From NCBI RefSeq assembly GCF_004342285.1, contig NZ_SMCV01000013.1, positions 1 to 64,000 of the forward strand: a DNA stretch of 64,000 nt, given 5' to 3'. The stretch is from Klebsiella sp. BIGb0138 (GTDB taxonomy: Bacteria > Pseudomonadota > Gammaproteobacteria > Enterobacterales > Enterobacteriaceae). Numbering within the stretch: the first letter of the stretch is position 1; the number at the start of each line of letters is the position of its first letter. Both the position numbers and the translations under genes were made by a program. The notes under the pieces were generated by a model. That model saw only the letters and a program-made list of their open reading frames with translations, was not told the origin of the DNA and did not search any database. Positions 32,567 through 41,093 of the stretch are shown piece by piece.

Positions 32567-32675
32567 AACATCACTCGTCAAAAAAGCGACCATCAGGCAA
32601 CAGCAAGTCAGCCGCTAAAATCGGGTCTGATAAGGGGCCATGCGTACCAGTACGGCCCCGATCGGTAGGGCAAAA

Positions 32676-35219
32676 TCAGAATTGCTGCTCGGTACGACTG
32701 ATAATGTCATCCTGAACTTCTTTAGCCAGCACCACGAACTGAGCGCTATAGCCGGCGACGCGTACTACCAGGTCCTGATGCTGCTGCGGGTTTTTCTGCG
32801 CTTCCAGCAACGTGTTGCGGTCAATCACGTTGAACTGAACGTGCATCCCTTTCTTATCGAAGTAGTTGCGCACCAGCCCGCCGAAGTTACGCAGACCCTT
32901 TTCGCCCGCCAGAGAGGAGGGCAGGAATTTCTGGTTATAGAGGGTGCCGTTCGAGGCGATGAAGTGATCCAGTTTCGCCACCGAGTTGGCCGCTGCGGTA
33001 GGGCCAAGGGTATCTTTCCCCTGACGCGGAGAGACGCCGTCGGCCAGCGGTTCTTTCGCCAGACGGCCATCCGGGAGGGCGCCGACGTCCTTACCAAACA
33101 GAACGTTAGCGGATACCGGGTAGATCCCGGCCTGGAAACGGCCGCCGCGTGGGTTGGTATACTTCTCCACTTCCTGGCAATAAATCAGCGCGCAATGACG
33201 GGCGACGAGGTCCACGTCGTCGATGTCGTTACCGAAGCTCGGGGTGTTTTCCAGAATATGACGGATCTCTTGATAGCGGGAGCTGTCCGTGGCCGGCGCT
33301 GAGCCGGCGCTGGAGAGCTGGCGGTAAACTTCATTTTTAATCGCTGCCGGATTGAGCGAGCCGTGCTGGTCGATAATACGTTTGACCACGTCGTAGATAT
33401 CCTGCTCGTCCAAAGAGGCTTTCGCCGACCCGGCATGAGGGTTCCCTCCTGACGGATAGCCGAAGTTAGCATCCAGCGCCCCTTTCAGCTCCTGCAGCGT
33501 CAGACGCCGATCTTCGAAGACCTGTTTCTGTATGGCATAGACGGAGTCGCCGGTATCTGCGATGCCGAAGGCCTGCGGACCGGTAAAGTTATAAATCGCG
33601 CCGCCTTCCTGCAGGGATTTGCCGCGACCAATACAGTCATCGACCAGCGCCGACAGGAACGGTAGCGGGCAGCGTTCGCCGTGGGCGATATCGACGCTGT
33701 TGCACGCTTCCACCAGCTGGTGGACGAAGTGCGCCATCTGTTGTTTGAAGGCGGCGTAGAAGTCGTCGATGCTGGTGTACTGCGTCATCTCGCCGGTGAC
33801 CGGGCCGAGTTGTTGACGACCAGAACGGCCGTTGTTGAGGGTGATTTCCAGTACCTTCGCCACGTTGAAAAAGGCCGCGTCATGCCAGCCTTCGGTACGA
33901 TGCGGCGCCTGCGGCTCCACGCAGCCGATAATGCAGTAGTCGCGGGCGTCATGCAGCGATACTCCGCGGTTTTGCAGCGCCGGAATGATCACCTCGTCGT
34001 TGTACATCGCCGGAACGCCAAGACCAAGCCGCACCAGTTCGCAGGCGCGATAGAGAAACTCATCCGGCGTGCCCTGCCAGACGCGAATGGAGAAGGAGGG
34101 CTGCGGCAAACGGACGTGGGCCGTCGCTTCCATGCACATATAGGTCAATGGGTTGGTGGCATCGCGACCGTCCTCGGTCTGACCGCCAACGCACAGGTTC
34201 TGGAACACGGCATAGCCGGCGAAGGCCTGGGCGGAAATCTCATCGCGCGTTTTGTTGATATCATTCAGTTTGATCCAGCAGCAGTCCACCAGCTCCTGGG
34301 CAAATTCGCTGCTGATGGATTTATCCGCCGCCAGATAGGGATACATATACTGATCGAAACGGCCGGGAGAAATAGAGTGGCCGCTGGATTCAATCTGCAG
34401 CATGCTCTGTATAAACCAGAACGTCTGGCAGGCCTCCCAGAACGTCGTCGCGCCGTATTCCGGCACGCGGGTACAGTTTTGCGCAATGAGCTCCAGCTCG
34501 CGCTGGCGTGCAGGGTCGCGCTCTTCGCGGGCAAGACGAGCGGCTTCCTGGGCATAGCGGTGAGCAAAATTGATTGCCGCGTGATAGCTCAGAATAACGG
34601 CGTGATAAAACTGCTCTTTTTTGATGTAATCCGAGGTGCCGCGATCGAGGTTTTCCAGCGCGCGGGTCGCTTCATCGATGATTCCGCGAAAGCCGATTTT
34701 CAGCACTTTGCCATAGTCAACGCTGACGTGTCCGACTCCGCCGAAGAAGTAGTTACCCACGGTGAACACGCCGTTGCCCATACTCTCTTTTGTCCCTGCG
34801 GACATATAGGACGCCGCCAGCGAACTGGTGGTTTTACCCGGCCAGTATTGAAAGGCCTGGCGCAGCTCGTCGGCCGTTTTCTTCTCAATGATAAACGGGT
34901 CGGCAACCCGTTGCGCCATGGTTTCGAACTCTTTTTCGACCCAGTCGTAGGAAAATTCAGGGCAAATTTCCGTCGAACGCGGGTTGATGGTGACCGCGCC
35001 GACAATTAATTCATCAGGACGGATGGTCACCGGCAGTTCATTGAATATTTTCTCAACGACTTTTGCCCGCCGCATAATCGCGGGAAGGTGTTCATTCTCT
35101 TTATAAGCTTCGGTTGCCAGTACCGCACGTTCAGATTCCACATAAGGTTTAGCCTGCAGAATCATATTTTTCAGTCTTACCACACGATCGGTCGGATGAG
35201 TAAAGCCTTTCTCTAACAT
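32676..35219 (-). CDS. B12-independent glycyl radical diol dehydratase
   Basis: This 847-aa enzyme starts at ATG 35219 (MLEKGFTHPTDRVVRLKNMI), 7 bases after GGGAG; the frame is open to a GTG at 35261 without support. Active-site residues fall at the same numbers as in C. butyricum glycerol dehydratase: His164 (GVGHVSVDYGKV), His281-Ser282 (SGHSISPGRFDQ), Cys433 and Glu435 (IIGCVEPQ) and Asp447 (TEGWHDAAFF). The glycyl radical site is Gly823 in RVAGYSAQF. The choline-lyase residues after GCVEPQ (Thr/Tyr in a TSTGY-like stretch) are absent. It removes water from 1,2-propanediol or glycerol to give the aldehyde. Compared with the 787-residue clostridial enzyme it has about 60 extra residues near 586-648. 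Confidence 0.93.
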   Translation of the reverse strand: MLEKGFTHPTDRVVRLKNMILQAKPYVESERAVLATEAYKENEHLPAIMRRAKVVEKIFNELPVTIRPDELIVGAVTINPRSTEICPEFSYDWVEKEFETMAQRVADPFIIEKKTADELRQAFQYWPGKTTSSLAASYMSAGTKESMGNGVFTVGNYFFGGVGHVSVDYGKVLKIGFRGIIDEATRALENLDRGTSDYIKKEQFYHAVILSYHAAINFAHRYAQEAARLAREERDPARQRELELIAQNCTRVPEYGATTFWEACQTFWFIQSMLQIESSGHSISPGRFDQYMYPYLAADKSISSEFAQELVDCCWIKLNDINKTRDEISAQAFAGYAVFQNLCVGGQTEDGRDATNPLTYMCMEATAHVRLPQPSFSIRVWQGTPDEFLYRACELVRLGLGVPAMYNDEVIIPALQNRGVSLHDARDYCIIGCVEPQAPHRTEGWHDAAFFNVAKVLEITLNNGRSGRQQLGPVTGEMTQYTSIDDFYAAFKQQMAHFVHQLVEACNSVDIAHGERCPLPFLSALVDDCIGRGKSLQEGGAIYNFTGPQAFGIADTGDSVYAIQKQVFEDRRLTLQELKGALDANFGYPSGGNPHAGSAKASLDEQDIYDVVKRIIDQHGSLNPAAIKNEVYRQLSSAGSAPATDSSRYQEIRHILENTPSFGNDIDDVDLVARHCALIYCQEVEKYTNPRGGRFQAGIYPVSANVLFGKDVGALPDGRLAKEPLADGVSPRQGKDTLGPTAAANSVAKLDHFIASNGTLYNQKFLPSSLAGEKGLRNFGGLVRNYFDKKGMHVQFNVIDRNTLLEAQKNPQQHQDLVVRVAGYSAQFVVLAKEVQDDIISRTEQQF

Positions 35220-35298
35220 ACAATAACTCCCGAAATAATATAAGCGTGATTCATTAACCACACCTGAGTTGTGTTACCTGACGGCAGTGACGGGTACG

Positions 35299-35874
35299 CT
35301 AGCTAATAATGTTGCTGCCGATTAAACGAATAAATTGACGTAATATTTCCGGGTGCCCCATCCAGGTGGCGGCGGTGACCAGGTTACCGTCCTGGACGGC
35401 TTCATGATTCGCCGCGTTGATCCAGATGCCACCGGCCAGTTCAACTTCAGGCTTTAAGGTGAAATATCCCGTCAGCTTCTTTTCTTTTAATACGCCGGCG
35501 GCCACCAGAATTTGCGGCCCATGACAAATTGCCGCAATAGGTAGCGCAATATTATCCGCATAGTGAATAATATTTAATACCGTTCTGTTGAGACGTAAAT
35601 ATTCTGGCGCACGACCGCCGGTTATATAAATGCCACAATATTCCTGCATCCTGATTTCATCAAACGAAGCGGTTAAGCGGAATAAGTGACCCGGTTTTTC
35701 GGTATAGGTTTGATCGCCTTCAAAGTCATGAATCGCGGTCTTAATATATTCCCCGCTGCGTTTCCCGGGGCAAACGACATCAACTCTGAAACCTAACATG
35801 CTTAATGCCTGCCATGGCACCATGACTTCATAGTCTTCAGAGAAATCGCCTGCGAGCAGCAAAATTCTTTTCAT
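35299..35874 (-). CDS. DJ-1/PfpI family protein in the microcompartment operon
   Basis: This 191-aa protein starts at ATG 35874 (MKRILLLAGDFSEDYEVMVP). It has the DJ-1/PfpI fold signature: an N-terminal Glu (FSEDYE), YCGIYITGGRAPEYLR and the nucleophile elbow AAICHGPQ with the Cys. Relatives act as glyoxalase III-like enzymes, chaperones, deglycases or amidases. Here the gene lies between a shell protein gene and the dehydratase gene, so a role in dealing with reactive aldehyde by-products (for example methylglyoxal) or repairing aldehyde damage is an attractive inference. Confidence 0.87.
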   Translation of the reverse strand: MKRILLLAGDFSEDYEVMVPWQALSMLGFRVDVVCPGKRSGEYIKTAIHDFEGDQTYTEKPGHLFRLTASFDEIRMQEYCGIYITGGRAPEYLRLNRTVLNIIHYADNIALPIAAICHGPQILVAAGVLKEKKLTGYFTLKPEVELAGGIWINAANHEAVQDGNLVTAATWMGHPEILRQFIRLIGSNIIS

Positions 35875-35884
35875 AAGCGAACTC

Positions 35885-36184
35885 TCAGAATGTACTGTCA
35901 TCATCCTCAATAATACGCATGGCCTCATGCACCGCGGCGATCTCGCCAAAGATGGCCAGCGTCGTGATATGCTGCGGGCAGCTACCGAAGATCTCCGATA
36001 CCGCAACGTGCGCGCTTTTACTTGCCAGATCGGCGTAAAAGTACAGATCCGCTACCGGCAGCATCACCAACCCGATCGCGTCAATGCGGATGCTTTCCAG
36101 CCGGTTGCGCGATTCTGAAGGCATCCGCCGTTTTAGCATGGCCAGCGTTTCCGGCATCGGCGCGTTGATAATGCGTTTTTTCAT
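35885..36184 (-). CDS. pduU: PduU/EutS-like permuted BMC-H shell protein
   Basis: This 99-aa protein starts at ATG 36184 (MKKRIINAPMPETLAMLKRR). The core DAIGLVMLPVADLYFYADLA and TTLAIFGEIAAVHEAMR is the circularly permuted BMC domain of PduU/EutS, which have a hexameric ring with a small central beta barrel. The N-terminal segment is shorter than in PduU (116 aa) and lacks the VPGKQVTLAH strand, so the barrel may be reduced. It follows the aldehyde dehydrogenase by 25 bases. Confidence 0.82.
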   Translation of the reverse strand: MKKRIINAPMPETLAMLKRRMPSESRNRLESIRIDAIGLVMLPVADLYFYADLASKSAHVAVSEIFGSCPQHITTLAIFGEIAAVHEAMRIIEDDDSTF

Positions 36185-36209
36185 GGCTGGGCCACCCACT
36201 GTGCTGCTG

Positions 36210-37718
36210 TCAACGAATATTGAGCGCTTCAACCATCACGCACCGGCGATGTCTGGCGAAATTGCGCGCCGACGTCAGCCCTTCACCGGTCGGGCCGGCA
36301 ATAGTAAACGTGGCGTGCCCCTCGCCCCCGACGCCAAGTCCGGCATATGAGGGACCGTTTTTTACAAAAATCGTGGTCTGGATCTGTCGCGCCATTTTGG
36401 TGAGTTTTTCGACGTTGGTAGAGTGCATCATGGCGGTGTGGCGATTGCCATGCTCGACCTTTACCGCCAGATCGATCGCTTCATCGACATTCTCTACCCG
36501 GACCACCGGCAGAATCGGCATCATCAATTCGTGTACCACGAAGGGATGGTCGCGTTCGGTTTCAATCAGCACCACTTTGATCTCTTCCGGCACGCTAATG
36601 CCAATTTGCTGCAGAATGTAGCGGGCGTCTTTGCCCACAAACGCGGTGTTCGGGCCGGTCCCTTTTTCATTCAGCACCAGCGCCTGCAGTTGCTGAATCT
36701 GCTGCCGGTCGCACAGCAGCCAGGCGCCGCTTTTTTTCATGCAATGGATCAGGTAGTCAGCCGCTTCATTGACGACAATGACCTCTTTTTCCGCCACGCA
36801 GGGGAGGTTGTTATCGAAGCTGCAGCCGTTGATGATATCCCGGGCGGCTTTCTCAATATTCGCGGTCTCATCCACCACCACCGGAGGGTTGCCCGCGCCC
36901 GCGCCGATCGCCTTCTTACCGGACGACATCACGGTTTTCACAATCGCCGGTCCGCCTGTCGCCACCAGCATATTGATCCGCGGATCGCTGATTAATGCGT
37001 TGGTGTTGGCAATCGACGGGCTGGCGACCGTCACCACCAGATTGTCAGGGGCGCCCAGGCGGGCCAGCTGCTGGTTGATGAGGGTGACGCAGTGCAGCGA
37101 AACATGGCGTGAACGGGGATGCGGGCTGAACACCACCGAGTTGCCCGCCGCCAGCATGCCGATGGTGTTGCAGATAATGGTCTCCGTCGGATTGGTGGTG
37201 GGGGTGATCGAGCCAATGACGCCATAGGCGGAGTATTCGCTCAGCGTCAGGCCGCCGTCGCCGCTCTGTGCGGAGGTGACCAAATCTTCGACCCCCGGCG
37301 TTTTTTGCGCGGCAACGCGGTTTTTCACCAGCTTGTCGGCATAATTACCCATCCCGGTCTCTTCCACGGCCATGGTGGAAAGGGTTTGTAAGATGTCCTC
37401 CTGCAGGAAAAACTGGCGAATGCCGCCAACAAAACGGGCGCGATCCTGCATTGAACAGTGGCGATACTGGATTTGCGCCTGCTGCGCTGCCGTAATGGCT
37501 TCGTCCATCGTCGCAAAAACGCCCTCCGCGGATGCGCTGTCGCCGGCGGTTGCGGGCCCGGCATGGCTTGCCAGCACGCTGGCGACAATCGCTTCGATGC
37601 TCTCCCGGTCGAGAGGCGAGGCGGCGATCGGGGCGCTCTGCTCGGGCGCTGGCGCCGTCGTTTTGCTGTATTTACTCAGCACGCGGGAGACGGCCTGAGT
37701 AATTTCAAGATCGTTCAT
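36210..37718 (-). CDS. pduP: CoA-acylating aldehyde dehydrogenase (PduP-like)
   Basis: This 502-aa enzyme converts propionaldehyde (or another aldehyde) with CoA and NAD+ to acyl-CoA. The catalytic Cys is in SFDNNLPCVAEKE and the nucleotide loop in GAGAGNPPVVVDET. The C-terminus has GGEGHATFTIAGPTGEGLTS. It is about 40 residues longer than Salmonella PduP because of the N-terminus, which has two amphipathic helices: LEITQAVSRVLSKYS (residues 4-18) and RESIEAIVASVLASHAG (about 38-54). Either can be an encapsulation peptide; the second looks most like known ones. Confidence 0.93.
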   Translation of the reverse strand: MNDLEITQAVSRVLSKYSKTTAPAPEQSAPIAASPLDRESIEAIVASVLASHAGPATAGDSASAEGVFATMDEAITAAQQAQIQYRHCSMQDRARFVGGIRQFFLQEDILQTLSTMAVEETGMGNYADKLVKNRVAAQKTPGVEDLVTSAQSGDGGLTLSEYSAYGVIGSITPTTNPTETIICNTIGMLAAGNSVVFSPHPRSRHVSLHCVTLINQQLARLGAPDNLVVTVASPSIANTNALISDPRINMLVATGGPAIVKTVMSSGKKAIGAGAGNPPVVVDETANIEKAARDIINGCSFDNNLPCVAEKEVIVVNEAADYLIHCMKKSGAWLLCDRQQIQQLQALVLNEKGTGPNTAFVGKDARYILQQIGISVPEEIKVVLIETERDHPFVVHELMMPILPVVRVENVDEAIDLAVKVEHGNRHTAMMHSTNVEKLTKMARQIQTTIFVKNGPSYAGLGVGGEGHATFTIAGPTGEGLTSARNFARHRRCVMVEALNIR

Positions 37719-37762
37719 GCTGTATATTCCTTACTGCGCTAGGCACGCGTTTTTACCCATCA

Positions 37763-38548
37763 TCAAATGTACGGCGTGGTGGTCGATTTGAGCGGGGCCG
37801 GATCGAGGGTCGCCAGCAGCTGCTTCCCGACGTCCCTGGCGGCAATGACCGCTTGCCGCACCGCACCGGAATCGCCGGCAAAAGTGAAGATCACCTCATT
37901 ACTAAAGCTGGTGCCGTGCGCCGGGCTGGCGTATCCCACCGGCTCGATGACGGCGGCCTTGGCGGCGGCATCAGCCACCACGACGCCAATCGCCGCCGGA
38001 GAGGCGCAGGTCAGACCGAAGGATTTACCCAGCGGCGCGCCAAATGCCTTATTAAGGGCGCTGCTGGCGCGCGCGGTGTACTGGAACTCCAGATGACCTG
38101 CCGGCGAGCCATAGACATCGCCCATGGTGCGTTGAATTTCGCCCAGCGCTACTTCCACCGCGCGGCGAACATCGGACACATCGGAAGCGCCGAAAATAAT
38201 CAAGCAGCCATGGCCGCCGCCGCCTTCGGTATCGCGAGCCAGCTCAATAGAGAGAATTTCGCTGTTGGTGGCTTTAATCGCTTCATCCGCGGCAAAGATA
38301 TGCGGGCCGGCCCCGGTGCGGGCGCCAAGAATACCGATTGAGCGATATTTCTTGTCGATATTCATGACTTCATGTAATTGATGGTCGACATTGGCAATAA
38401 CCAATCCGATAGTATGCCCGAGGGCGGTACCGACAAATTCTGTTAAACCGCAGCCGATAACACTGGCCACCGTTTTATTATTTGTGCTCGCATCAGTCTG
38501 TTTATTCATTACTTCAGATATAATCTGTTCAACAAGATTATCTCTCAT
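37763..38548 (-). CDS. pduB: PduB-like trimeric (BMC-T) shell protein
   Basis: This 261-aa protein starts MRDNLVEQIISEVMNKQTDA, with the PduB N-terminal extension, then GCGLTEFVGTALGHTIGLVI and KYRSIGILGARTGAGPHIFA. Two tandem BMC domains make a pseudohexameric tile. The C-terminus GTSFSNEVIFTFAGDSGAVR also matches PduB. Salmonella PduB has an internal start giving PduB'; no equivalent Met exists near residue 37 here, though Met14 could serve. It follows pduA by 21 bases. Confidence 0.93.
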   Translation of the reverse strand: MRDNLVEQIISEVMNKQTDASTNNKTVASVIGCGLTEFVGTALGHTIGLVIANVDHQLHEVMNIDKKYRSIGILGARTGAGPHIFAADEAIKATNSEILSIELARDTEGGGGHGCLIIFGASDVSDVRRAVEVALGEIQRTMGDVYGSPAGHLEFQYTARASSALNKAFGAPLGKSFGLTCASPAAIGVVVADAAAKAAVIEPVGYASPAHGTSFSNEVIFTFAGDSGAVRQAVIAARDVGKQLLATLDPAPLKSTTTPYI

Positions 38549-38569
38549 GGTCAGTATCCTCTGGCTGTA

Positions 38570-38851
38570 TTAACTGACGGCTTTCGGCAGGATTTTTTCC
38601 ACTTCAATATGCGGGCGCGGAATAACGTGTACGGAGACCAGTTCCCCGACTTTGCCTGCCGCCGCCGAACCGGCATCCGTGGCCGCTTTTACCGCACCCA
38701 CATCGCCGCGAACCATGACGGTTACTAACCCTGAGCCAATTTTTTCATAGCCAACCAGGGTGACGTTAGCAGATTTAACCATGGTATCTGCGGCTTCAAT
38801 TGCGGAAACCAGACCTTTTGTTTCAACCATACCTAATGCTTCTTGTTGCAT
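38570..38851 (-). CDS. pduA: PduA-like BMC-H shell protein
   Basis: This 93-aa protein starts [20 protein letters not shown] and is close to Salmonella PduA throughout. It keeps the pore motif KIGSGLVTV and the edge Lys of VKSANV. It should form the main hexameric facets and a pore for propanediol. GAGG precedes the ATG. The 200-base gap upstream suggests that pduA heads a second transcript for the shell and enzyme genes. Confidence 0.95.
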   Translation of the reverse strand: MQQEALGMVETKGLVSAIEAADTMVKSANVTLVGYEKIGSGLVTVMVRGDVGAVKAATDAGSAAAGKVGELVSVHVIPRPHIEVEKILPKAVS

Positions 38852-39053
38852 AACGACCTCAATATTCCAGGTGAGAGTAAAAGCAAGTCATGAAATAACC
38901 GCGCGGGTTGCATTCATGTACTTAATAAATTCATGCACTACGATGTTATTGCGCTCAGGACAAAATGTTTTGCCCGCCAGAGAGACTTTCTTGTTTTTCG
39001 CTATTAACCCGGACAATAAAATCCTCCCCGGCAAGATCGGAGCGGCGAGTTGC
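38852..39053 (-). promoter_or_regulatory. Intergenic region before pduA, possible internal promoter
   Basis: These 202 bases form the largest gap inside the operon. On the minus strand there is an AT-rich stretch with TGCATGAATTTATTAAGTAC and a second CATGAAT, partly an inverted repeat (TGCAT...ATGCA). The rest of the operon has gaps below 130 bases. A promoter or operator for the shell/enzyme half of the operon is plausible, but I see no strong -10/-35 pair. Confidence 0.35.
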
Positions 39054-40265
39054 TCAGGCCACGCTCTCTAACCGGGCAGCGAGCGCGGCCGCATCTTGCG
39101 CAATCATCTGTTCTTCATTGGTGGGTATCACGGCGACAATGGGATGGCCGGGCAATGAGATAACCCCCTCCCGGCCGGCAAATATTTGCCCATTCTTCAC
39201 GCTGTCGAGATGGACCCCAAATATCGCCAGCCGTTTAGCGGTGAGCTCCCTCACCAGCGCCGAGTTTTCGCCGATGCCACCGGTGAAGATCAGCGCGTCA
39301 AAGCGGTGTAACGAGGCCAGATGGGCGCCAAGATGGCGGGCAAGCCGGTGAACCATGACATCAATCGCCAGCGTGGCCCGAGGATTGCCGGTGCTGCGCG
39401 CTTCCTGTAGCGTGCGACAGTCGCTGGAAAGGCCGGAGAGACCGAACAGCCCCGCATCGTTATTGACCATGCGGTAGAGCGATTCGATGGTCTGCCCGGT
39501 ACAGCGGGCGATATAGGCCGCGGCGCCAAAATCCAGATCGCCGCAGCGCGTTCCCATCACCAGCCCCTCCAGCGGGGTCATACCCATCGAGGTATCCACG
39601 CTTTGCCCATTTTTGACTGCGCATACCGAGGCGCCGTTACCCAGGTGCGCAATCAAAATGCCGTGGTTAGCGGGATCGAGTTTCAGACGCGTCACGGCCT
39701 CGGCGGCGATAAAACGATGAGATGTGCCATGAAAACCATAGCGTCTGACCTGATGCTGCTGCAGATACTCAAGCGGGATGGCGTAGGTATAGGCTTCTGG
39801 CGGTAGCGTCTGATGAAAGGCGGTATCAAACACGGCAACCTGCGGCAGATCTGGCAGCAGCGTCATGGCCGCCTCAATGCCGATCAGGTTGGCGGGATTA
39901 TGCAAAGGCGCCAGCGCCGAAAGTTCCCGAATGCGGCTAATCACCGCCGCGGTAAGGCGTACCGATTGTTTGAAGTCACTGCCGCCGTGGGCCACCCGAT
40001 GGCCGATGGCGCACACGTGGGCGAGCAATGCCTGACTTTCGAGTGTCGCAAAGAGGGTGGTTAACGCGCAGTGATGGCTGGCATCGTCAAGCCGCCCGGT
40101 CGTTTTGTTACCCTCCGCGTCTTTAAACGTCATGCAGGCATCTTCCAGCCCCAGCTTTTCCGCAATCCCGGAAAGCAGCGGTGCGTCCTGGCCGCGTGGC
40201 ATGACTGAGAATTTAAGAGAAGATGAACCACAATTAATAACCAGAACCAGTGAAGCTGACGACAT
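39054..40265 (-). CDS. pduW: Propionate/acetate kinase (PduW/AckA family)
   Basis: This 403-aa ASKHA-fold kinase starts at ATG 40265 (MSSASLVLVINCGSSSLKFS). Motifs: NCGSSSLKF (phosphate 1), AIGHRVAHGG, VFDTAFHQTLP, RYGFHGTSHRF, AHLGNGASVCA, TSMGMTPLEGLVMGTRCGDL and FTGGIGENS. It converts acyl phosphate plus ADP to acid plus ATP, the energy-yielding step after PduL. The frame is open upstream to 40310 only as overlap with the neighbour. The acetate versus propionate preference cannot be read from sequence. Confidence 0.93.
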   Translation of the reverse strand: MSSASLVLVINCGSSSLKFSVMPRGQDAPLLSGIAEKLGLEDACMTFKDAEGNKTTGRLDDASHHCALTTLFATLESQALLAHVCAIGHRVAHGGSDFKQSVRLTAAVISRIRELSALAPLHNPANLIGIEAAMTLLPDLPQVAVFDTAFHQTLPPEAYTYAIPLEYLQQHQVRRYGFHGTSHRFIAAEAVTRLKLDPANHGILIAHLGNGASVCAVKNGQSVDTSMGMTPLEGLVMGTRCGDLDFGAAAYIARCTGQTIESLYRMVNNDAGLFGLSGLSSDCRTLQEARSTGNPRATLAIDVMVHRLARHLGAHLASLHRFDALIFTGGIGENSALVRELTAKRLAIFGVHLDSVKNGQIFAGREGVISLPGHPIVAVIPTNEEQMIAQDAAALAARLESVA

Positions 40266-40291
40266 GATAACCCCTGTCTGTAGCAGTCTTT

Positions 40292-40801
40292 TTAAAAAGA
40301 CCCATTGCATGGTGTGAGTGAAAACTGTTCACGGCTGAAACGTTCGAGAGTCAAACGCGCAATGGCGATGTCTTCCTCGACGCTCCCGCCGCTGATGCCA
40401 ATCGCGCCGAGCAGTACGCCCGCGGACCAGCAGGGGAGCCCGCCGCCAAAGCAGCAGATGCCCGGCGCGCTTTGCAGGCCGTAAAGGCTGGCGCCAGGCT
40501 GTACGTGCGCGGCGAGCTGATGGGTCGGCATCTTCAGCGCCACCGCCGTCCAGGCCTTTTGCGTTGCGAGCGTATGGCTGATAAGCAGGGCGTTTTCCAT
40601 ACTAAAGAAGTAACGCTGCTGACCGCAGGCATCCACCAGACTGAACACGATGGGCACATTGGCGGTCTCTGCGGCATCCGCGGCATATTTTGCCAGCGAT
40701 GCGGCATTCGTCAGGCTCAGCGAGCCATGGCGCGGGGCGAGCTGGCGCGCAATCGCTTTGTCGATACGGTGTTCCAGTTCGTTATTCGGCGTCGGGAGCA
40801 T
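40292..40801 (-). CDS. GlcG/HbpS-like (PduO C-terminal-type) haem-binding family protein
   Basis: This 169-aa protein starts at ATG 40801 (MLPTPNNELEHRIDKAIARQ), 5 bases after GAGGAA. It has the DUF336/GlcG fold: AAETANVPIVFSLVDACGQQ, then ENALLISHTLATQKAWTAVA, GLQSAPGICCFGGGLPCW and GAIGISGGSVEEDIAIA. In PduO this domain follows the adenosyltransferase; here the adenosyltransferase is missing, which fits a B12-independent system. A haem or cofactor role in redox sensing or electron transfer is suggested by the family, not proven. Confidence 0.85.
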   Translation of the reverse strand: MLPTPNNELEHRIDKAIARQLAPRHGSLSLTNAASLAKYAADAAETANVPIVFSLVDACGQQRYFFSMENALLISHTLATQKAWTAVALKMPTHQLAAHVQPGASLYGLQSAPGICCFGGGLPCWSAGVLLGAIGISGGSVEEDIAIARLTLERFSREQFSLTPCNGSF

Positions 40802-40820
40802 GGTGTTTCCTCGCGGTGAC

Positions 40821-41093
40821 CTACTGACCATTCAGGTCGAGTGAATCGACAATGCCGACCACGGCGGCATCGATAACGGAGTGTTCTTTACTGGTGCTCA
40901 TTCGCGCGGAGCTGCCGGTGGTGATAATCACCGTTTCGCCATTCCCCGCCCCGACGAAATCCACGGCGACCTGCGCTGTCCCCGTGGGCTGATAGTGTTC
41001 ATCCAGGCGGGCGACAATCAGCAGTTTCGCGCCATTGAGCGAGGCGTGTTTAGTGGTCGACACCAGAGCCCCGGTTACTTTTGCCAGATACAT
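40821..41093 (-). CDS. pduN: PduN/EutN-like BMC-P vertex protein
   Basis: This 90-aa protein starts MYLAKVTGALVSTTKHASLN. It has the BMC-P pattern: KLLIVARLDEHYQPTG, VDFVGAGNGETVIITTGSSA and VIDAAVVGIVDSLDL. Pentamers cap the twelve vertices and close the shell. It is the only BMC-P gene in the window. It overlaps the end of the flavoprotein gene. Confidence 0.93.
   Translation of the reverse strand: MYLAKVTGALVSTTKHASLNGAKLLIVARLDEHYQPTGTAQVAVDFVGAGNGETVIITTGSSARMSTSKEHSVIDAAVVGIVDSLDLNGQ

Noticed and set aside
33681-35009. Long plus-strand ORF (442 codons) opposite the dehydratase gene
   Set aside because: It is a mirror of the GC-rich dehydratase gene, has no ribosome site and no recognisable domain; the minus-strand enzyme is certain.
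32676-35219. Choline trimethylamine-lyase (CutC) for the glycyl radical enzyme
   Set aside because: After GCVEPQ the sequence is TEGWHDAAFF as in diol dehydratases, not the Thr/Tyr-containing stretch of CutC; His164, His281 and Asp447 match the glycerol dehydratase, and the locus has PduF.
35219-35261. GTG at 35261 as the start of the dehydratase
   Set aside because: The ATG at 35219 has GGGAG at 7 bases, and from it the active-site numbering equals the clostridial enzyme.
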